10,820 bases of DNA, from the NCBI GenBank assembly GCA_025869455.1, contig JAOZVT010000502.1, positions 1-10,820 on the forward strand, read 5' to 3'. The position numbers were made by a program, and so were the translations under genes. This stretch comes from Prosthecobacter sp. GTDB taxonomy: Bacteria > Verrucomicrobiota > Verrucomicrobiia > Verrucomicrobiales > Verrucomicrobiaceae. Of the stretch, positions 6,981 through 10,820 are shown piece by piece. A model generated the notes under the pieces. That model was not told where the DNA came from and did no database searches. It worked only from the letters and a program-made list of their open reading frames with translations. Position 1 is the stretch's first letter. Every line of letters starts with the position of its first letter.

Positions 6981-8585
6981 ATGGCACACCTTGCCAGCAG
7001 GAAATCCCCGCCTAGCCTACCCCTCTTGACTACCTCAATAGACCTTCATTCTCAAGCTCTCTGGACACGCCGTTTTACCTGGTTGCTGGCAGGTGTCTTT
7101 GTTTTTCGCCTTGGGTTCCTGATGTTTTTCACCGCCCATTTGGATCTGGCGGGTGATGAAGCCTACTACTGGGACTGGGGCCGCCGCCTAGATTGGGGCT
7201 ATTTTAGCAAGCCTCCCATGATCGGCTGGCTCATGGGCTTGGTGGGTTGGCTCACTGGCAATGCGGAATGGGGCATCCGACTCGCGCCCCTCATCTTTGG
7301 CAGCGCCACCTTGGCTGCCATTTTTGCCCTCACTCGCTGCCTATTTGATGCGCGCACAGGTTTCTTGACCGCACTTTTGATGGTGCTGACACCGGGAAAC
7401 ATCGGCCTCAATCTCCTCTTCACCATTGATGCTCCGTTGGTCTTTTCTTGGTCACTAGCCCTCCTCCTGTTTTGGTTAGCAGCGGAAAAGCCTAGCTGCC
7501 CTTGGCGTTGGGGTGCCCTAGCGCTCACCATCGGTTTTGGCACATTGAGTAAGCAGATGATGCTGGGCTTCCCCGCACTGATGATTGCCTTCGCCGTCTT
7601 TTCAAGAAAAGACCGACCTCTGCTACGCAACATTGGCTTTTGGGCTTCCATGCTCATCGGCATGGCCTTCATCACGCCTGTTCTCGGGTGGAATGCTAAG
7701 CACCAATGGATCACCTTGGAGCATACGAAGCATCACTTCGATGCGAAGAGCCTGGATTTTGCCGAATGGATTGGGCGCACGTTGGAGTTCCCGGCCTTGC
7801 AGGCCCTGGTCTATTCTCCCATCACCTACGTAGCCTTGCTGACTGTCTTGGTTCTCTGCATTCGTAACCGGCGCAGTCTGGATCGCGGCTCTCTCTATCT
7901 ACTGCTATGCTCTGCGCCTCCTCTGCTGGCCTTTTTTGGGCTGTCGCTGCGACAGGCAATCAATCCCAACTGGCCTGCTGTCTTCTATCTGCCTGCCTTC
8001 ATCCTGTTGGCTGCTTGGCTGCGTGATTGGCTCCCCTTTCAGGCGCGTCCTTTCTGGAGGAAATGGCCACTTCGGGTAGGTGCAGGTTTTTTCATCCTGG
8101 CGCATGTTCTTGCCTTTGTCGTGTTCCTGACGGGACTCAAAGGAAACCCCAAGCTCAAGAAACTTCACGATCTCTGTGAATGGAAGGAAACGGGTATTCA
8201 GGCTGGGAAGTTTTTGGACAAGGTTCCGCGTCCAGAAAACACTTTCGTCCTAGTGACTGGCTACCGCTACGATGCGGCTCAACTTGCCTTCACCATGCCT
8301 CAGCACCCGCGCACCTATCGCTGGGAACGCTCTGGCAAAGTGGTGTCTCAGTATGAGGTCTGGCCTGGTGCTGAGGAGCGTCTGGGCGATGATGCGCTCA
8401 TCTTCCAAAACGGTCGTGAGAAACCGGGGAATCTATTCAAGGTGCTCGCCGAACGTTTCGAAAAAGTGGAACGCATGGGCCGAGTCGAAGTGAAATTGGG
8501 TGAGGGTAATAGCCGCATCTTTGATGTGTTCCTCGGGCACAATCTTCTCTCCTGGGAGAAACCTGGACAGACAAAACAGCCATGA
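6981..8585 (+). CDS. GT39 / ArnT-like integral membrane glycosyltransferase
   Basis: This 534-residue protein is a multi-pass inner-membrane glycosyltransferase of the PMT/ArnT group (GT-C fold). After a first membrane helix (about 33-52) comes the first extracytoplasmic loop with the catalytic-type acidic motif DLAGDEAYYWDWGRRLDWGY (55-74, D59-E60) and KPPMIGWL. Hydrophobic segments follow at about 104-117, 128-146, 153-167, 179-207, 217-233, 274-294, 305-321, 333-346 and 367-387. TIDAP at 148-152 and SKQMM at 190-194 correspond to the conserved loops of this family, and about 130 soluble residues close the protein. Such enzymes move a sugar from a polyprenyl-phosphate carrier to lipid A, another lipid or protein; the acceptor is unknown here. 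GGAG at 6970-6973 is a proper ribosome binding site. The stop overlaps the start of the PAP2 gene, so the two are co-translated. Confidence 0.9.
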   Translation: MAHLASRKSPPSLPLLTTSIDLHSQALWTRRFTWLLAGVFVFRLGFLMFFTAHLDLAGDEAYYWDWGRRLDWGYFSKPPMIGWLMGLVGWLTGNAEWGIRLAPLIFGSATLAAIFALTRCLFDARTGFLTALLMVLTPGNIGLNLLFTIDAPLVFSWSLALLLFWLAAEKPSCPWRWGALALTIGFGTLSKQMMLGFPALMIAFAVFSRKDRPLLRNIGFWASMLIGMAFITPVLGWNAKHQWITLEHTKHHFDAKSLDFAEWIGRTLEFPALQALVYSPITYVALLTVLVLCIRNRRSLDRGSLYLLLCSAPPLLAFFGLSLRQAINPNWPAVFYLPAFILLAAWLRDWLPFQARPFWRKWPLRVGAGFFILAHVLAFVVFLTGLKGNPKLKKLHDLCEWKETGIQAGKFLDKVPRPENTFVLVTGYRYDAAQLAFTMPQHPRTYRWERSGKVVSQYEVWPGAEERLGDDALIFQNGREKPGNLFKVLAERFEKVERMGRVEVKLGEGNSRIFDVFLGHNLLSWEKPGQTKQP

Positions 8586-9211
8586 TGTTTTCCTGGGATC
8601 TCCAGCTTCTAAAGAAGATCAATCTTGAGTGGACGCACTCTTGGTTAGACTGGCTGATGCCGGCGGTCTCGGCCATCAATGCTTGGATTCCTCTTTTTGC
8701 TCTGATCGTTCTCTTGGTTCTTTGGCATGGCGGTAAGCAGGGACGTTTGCTGATTCTCTGCATCGCCTTGGCCGTGGGCCTGGGGGATGGCGTGGTTTCT
8801 AACACGCTTAAAAAAACCATCGGACGTGTGCGACCCCGAGATGCTGTCGAAGGTCTCATGGTGCGCGATCTAGCCCCAGGGAAACCGGATTTCCTCCGGC
8901 TCTTCAAAGCCCCCGAACAACATCCCAGCAAGCCACGCAAGGAAACTCGTGGGAAGTCCTTTCCCAGCAGTCACACGGTCAATATGTTTGCCTTGGCCAC
9001 AGTCATTGCGCTTTTCCATCGTCGCTGGGGCATCTTCATGTATGGCGTGGCCGGGTTGGTGGCCTACTCGCGTCTTTACGTGGCGGCTCACTGGCCCAGT
9101 GACATCCCGCCTTCTGCCCTTTTAGGGATCCTGATTGGTTGGGGGACCGTTTGTTTGGTCGATTGGGTGCGAGTCCGATTTTTTCGTGCGGCAGAAACAG
9201 GCATTCGTTAG
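8582..9211 (+). CDS. PAP2-superfamily membrane phosphatase
   Basis: This 209-residue membrane protein has all three phosphatase signature motifs of the PAP2 superfamily. KKTIGRVRPRD at 77-87 carries the K-x6-RP motif, PSSH at 128-131 the second, and SRLYVAAHWPSD at 163-174 the SR-x5-H-x3-D third, with H131 and H170 as the expected catalytic histidines. Hydrophobic helices are visible at about 36-48, 57-70, 134-145, 151-161 and 177-194. The loop between motifs one and two (about 88-125) is long and charged. Members remove phosphate from lipids such as undecaprenyl pyrophosphate, phosphatidic acid or lipid A. The ATG overlaps the glycosyltransferase stop by four bases (ATGA), which suggests a shared task, for example recycling the polyprenyl carrier or dephosphorylating lipid A before or after glycosylation. 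That role is inferred from context. It has no ribosome binding site of its own and probably relies on coupling. Confidence 0.9.
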   Translation: MMFSWDLQLLKKINLEWTHSWLDWLMPAVSAINAWIPLFALIVLLVLWHGGKQGRLLILCIALAVGLGDGVVSNTLKKTIGRVRPRDAVEGLMVRDLAPGKPDFLRLFKAPEQHPSKPRKETRGKSFPSSHTVNMFALATVIALFHRRWGIFMYGVAGLVAYSRLYVAAHWPSDIPPSALLGILIGWGTVCLVDWVRVRFFRAAETGIR

Positions 9212-9237
9212 CCTTTCTGCCAGAGCGGCACCTCTGG
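9190..9237 (+). terminator. Two adjoining hairpins at the end of the PAP2 gene
   Basis: The first hairpin pairs GGCAGAAA-CA-GGC (9190-9202) with GCCTTTCTGCC (9211-9221), leaving a two-base bulge and an 8-base loop; the PAP2 stop codon TAG (9209-9211) lies at its base. The second pairs CCAGAG (9220-9225) with CTCTGG (9232-9237) around a 6-base loop. They share two bases, so they would compete at the junction. No T-run follows, so classic intrinsic termination is not certain. RNA stabilisation or polymerase pausing is an alternative. Confidence 0.45.
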
Positions 9238-9247
9238 GCACGTTATG

Positions 9248-9263
9248 AATCATAACCATGATT
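9248..9263 (+). repeat. Inverted repeat across the DUF1080 gene start
   Basis: AATCAT (9248-9253) and ATGATT (9258-9263) are perfect inverse copies with a 4-base spacer, and the second copy contains the start codon of the DUF1080 gene. It could be a weak hairpin hiding the start, or an operator. Chance is also possible, because the arms are short and AT-rich. Confidence 0.35.
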
Positions 9264-10028
9264 AAAGGCAGCCTAACCGCCCTCATCCTTCTCAGTCTCA
9301 CTCACTGCCTACGTGCCGATGACGGTGCCGTTGGAGTGGGTGCCAAACCTATCGCTGAAGCCGAAGTCATCTTGGATGGCAGCCGCGAGATGTTGGACAG
9401 CAAATGGACCTACTGGAAGGGGCCTCGTTTCTCCTCCGTCCTTCCCATCAAATGGAAAGTCGTCACAGATCCCGTGGATGGTGGCACCTGCATCATGACG
9501 GATGATCGCGCCGCCGACGGTGGTAAATACGGGGCCGCTGATATCGTCACCAAAAAGGCCTACGGCGACTTTCGTCTGCACGTCGAATTCCTCGTCATGA
9601 ATCCTCGTGGCAACAGCGGTGTTTATCTCCAAAATCGCTACGAAATCCAGATCCAAGAAGGGGATCGTACCCCGCATGGCATGGGGGCCGTGATCAATGA
9701 AACCGAGTCCCCCTATCAGGCCTTCGCCGGACTGGGGAAATGGAACGCCTACGACATCACCTTCCGCGCCGCTCGTTTTGAAAAGGGCGTTATGGTGAAG
9801 AAGCCTCTCGTTTCCATGTACTTTAATGGTCAGAAAGTACACACCAATGTCGAAATCCAGAAAGTCTGGGGCGGCCCAAACTCCGGTGTGGATGGTGGAA
9901 ATGACGGTGGCAAAGGCATCACCGACAGCCCTCAGGGCCTCAAACTCCAATGCGAAGGACACGATGTCCGGTATCGAAACGTGTGGATCAAGGAACTCGA
10001 TCTTGGCAAGCCTGATACGGATTTCTAG
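9258..10028 (+). CDS. Secreted DUF1080 protein (3-keto-disaccharide hydrolase-like)
   Basis: This 256-residue protein has an N-terminal Sec signal (K3, hydrophobic 5-16, probable cleavage after LRA at about 20). The mature part is one DUF1080 domain of the concanavalin A-like jelly-roll type: EVILDGS start (36-42), a strand AYGDFRLHVEFLVMNPRGNS (101-120), the hallmark NSGVYLQNRYEIQI (119-132), KWNAYDITFRAARF (161-174), FNGQKVHTNVE (189-199) and the closing LKLQCEGHDVRYRNVWIKEL (228-247). Family members act on glycans outside the cytoplasm, and some hydrolyse 3-keto-glucosides; the substrate here is unknown. The family is heavily expanded in Verrucomicrobiota and Planctomycetota. The gene stands 46 bases after the PAP2 gene and could be read from the same transcript, or independently. 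No ribosome binding site is seen. It ends one base before the convergent unknown gene. Confidence 0.9.
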   Translation: MIKGSLTALILLSLTHCLRADDGAVGVGAKPIAEAEVILDGSREMLDSKWTYWKGPRFSSVLPIKWKVVTDPVDGGTCIMTDDRAADGGKYGAADIVTKKAYGDFRLHVEFLVMNPRGNSGVYLQNRYEIQIQEGDRTPHGMGAVINETESPYQAFAGLGKWNAYDITFRAARFEKGVMVKKPLVSMYFNGQKVHTNVEIQKVWGGPNSGVDGGNDGGKGITDSPQGLKLQCEGHDVRYRNVWIKELDLGKPDTDF

Positions 10029-10029
10029 C

Positions 10030-10820
10030 TCACTTCAGCTCCATGACTTCATCGCTGTCCACCCAGCAGACAAGGTAAGGCCACTCTGCATCCTTGCGCC
10101 AAAGGGCTGCTAGGAACGGTCCATTCAAGACAAACTTTTTAGGCCAAACTGGAAGTTCTTCAGGCTTGACCCCATCCGGGAGTGCACCGCCCATCCCTCC
10201 GAGAGATAAAAAATCTGGCGATACTTTAAAGACGTTGTGAGTCATGGCTCCCGTCTCGTTCAATTTGAAACTCAGCATCTGCTGAGCTTCCATGATGAAC
10301 CAAAAAGTTTCAGTTTGGGTTTCAGGATGATTTTGATGAAGGTAGGTTTTGCCAATCAATTCTCCGTAATCGCAGGCCAGCGTGGTGTTCAGTTTAGGCA
10401 TCCAGAATTGATCTGAAGAGCTTAAATGGTGGAAGTAGCTCCAGTGCCTCCCCTGATGCTCCACCACACCTACTGCGGGAATGGGGTTCTTCAGTGATTG
10501 GCGCATCCATTCAATGCCTTCGCCCAAGGTTTTAAGCCCTGGCTTCTGTGCCAAAATCAAAGCGTCAGGAAGCTCATTTTCATTCTTCAGGAAAGGCAAC
10601 CTCAACACAAAAGAACCCTTGAGGTCATCCGCCTGCACCACCAGCGCATCACCCATTTCTTCGGCCATTTTGCCTTGAGCCCCAAAACCACGCGTAAAAA
10701 CTTGGCGTTGATTGGAGCATGAGAAAATCTGCATTTCAGTGTCGGGCAGAAAACTCACTGGAAATTTCGGGGCATGGGAAAGGCAACTGACGAACAAGGC
10801 TGATTTAACGCGCTCCAAAT
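10030..10820 (-). CDS. Hypothetical protein, N-terminus cut by window edge
   Basis: The minus-strand frame is open from the right window edge to a TGA at 10032-10030, giving at least 262 residues. The beginning is probably outside the window, since the first in-frame candidate start inside it is a TTG at 10818 with no supporting context. I do not recognise the family. The protein looks soluble, with no long hydrophobic segment or signal peptide in the visible part. It is rich in aromatic residues toward the C-terminus (PFLAALWRKDAEWPYLVCWV, then DSDEVMELK). The middle has QGRHWSYFHHLSSSDQFWMP and a glycine stretch LSLGGMGGALPDG. Spot counts of 60 bases give 40-43% GC, lower than most neighbours. 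It ends one base from the DUF1080 stop, in convergent orientation. Coding is supported by the long frame and sensible protein-like composition, but not by similarity. Confidence 0.7.
   Translation of the reverse strand, partial: LERVKSALFVSCLSHAPKFPVSFLPDTEMQIFSCSNQRQVFTRGFGAQGKMAEEMGDALVVQADDLKGSFVLRLPFLKNENELPDALILAQKPGLKTLGEGIEWMRQSLKNPIPAVGVVEHQGRHWSYFHHLSSSDQFWMPKLNTTLACDYGELIGKTYLHQNHPETQTETFWFIMEAQQMLSFKLNETGAMTHNVFKVSPDFLSLGGMGGALPDGVKPEELPVWPKKFVLNGPFLAALWRKDAEWPYLVCWVDSDEVMELK

Noticed and set aside
9258..9311. Possible lipoprotein signal (LTHC) in the DUF1080 protein
   Set aside because: Histidine at the position before cysteine does not fit a lipobox; a signal peptidase I site after LRA fits better.
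9309..9962. Minus-strand open frame of 217 codons opposite the DUF1080 gene
   Set aside because: The plus strand shows unmistakable DUF1080 motifs and a signal peptide; the antisense frame has no start signal and no domain.
10030..10820. Serpin-like C-terminus in the right-edge protein
   Set aside because: The PFLAALWR segment recalls serpin ends, but no other serpin motif is visible, so I leave the protein unassigned.
1..10820. CRISPR array, tRNA, rRNA, insertion sequence, phage or defence island
   Set aside because: No regular repeats, no RNA gene signatures, and no transposase, integrase or nuclease genes were seen.

Overview
The window looks like a piece of a Verrucomicrobiota chromosome, probably near Prosthecobacter or Verrucomicrobium. 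This is an inference from gene content: a Tat-exported DUF1552 protein, a DUF1080 (3-keto-disaccharide hydrolase type) secreted protein and a Tat-type FAD_oxidored protein are all common in Verrucomicrobiota and Planctomycetota. GC content is moderate to high in most genes. Most start codons have no visible Shine-Dalgarno sequence. I see no rRNA, tRNA, CRISPR array, insertion sequence or phage gene.

Layout, left to right. (1) 1-536, minus strand: the N-terminal 178 residues of a YafY-type HTH/WYL regulator, cut by the window edge. It is divergent from (2) 644-2074, a Tat-signal FAD-dependent oxidoreductase, which ends in a strong stem-loop plus T-run. (3) 2118-2664: a two-gene addiction module (TIGR02574-type antitoxin and RelE/ParE-type toxin) with overlapping genes. 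(4) 2671-4008, minus: a Tat-exported DUF1552 protein convergent with the toxin. (5) 4100-6352: a P1B-4 type metal-transporting ATPase with SPC and HEGST metal-site motifs. (6) 6359-6913, minus: a YqgE/AlgH protein, convergent with the ATPase; one 30-base hairpin covers both stop codons. (7) 6981-8585 and 8582-9211: a GT39/ArnT-like membrane glycosyltransferase and a PAP2 phosphatase, joined by an ATGA stop/start overlap. (8) 9258-10028: a secreted DUF1080 protein. (9) 10030-10820, minus: an unrecognised gene running off the right edge.

How the genes relate. Only two clear operons are visible: the toxin-antitoxin pair and the glycosyltransferase-PAP2 pair. The latter fits polyprenyl-phosphate or lipid glycosylation in the envelope. 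The rest are single-gene units in alternating orientation. Three convergent pairs are separated by 6, 6 and 1 bases, so termination signals lie inside coding sequence. I do not see a clearly new multi-gene system. The points most worth checking are the compact terminator structures, the orphan P1B-4 ATPase, the GT39-PAP2 pair, the small TA module and the AT-richer unknown gene at the right edge.
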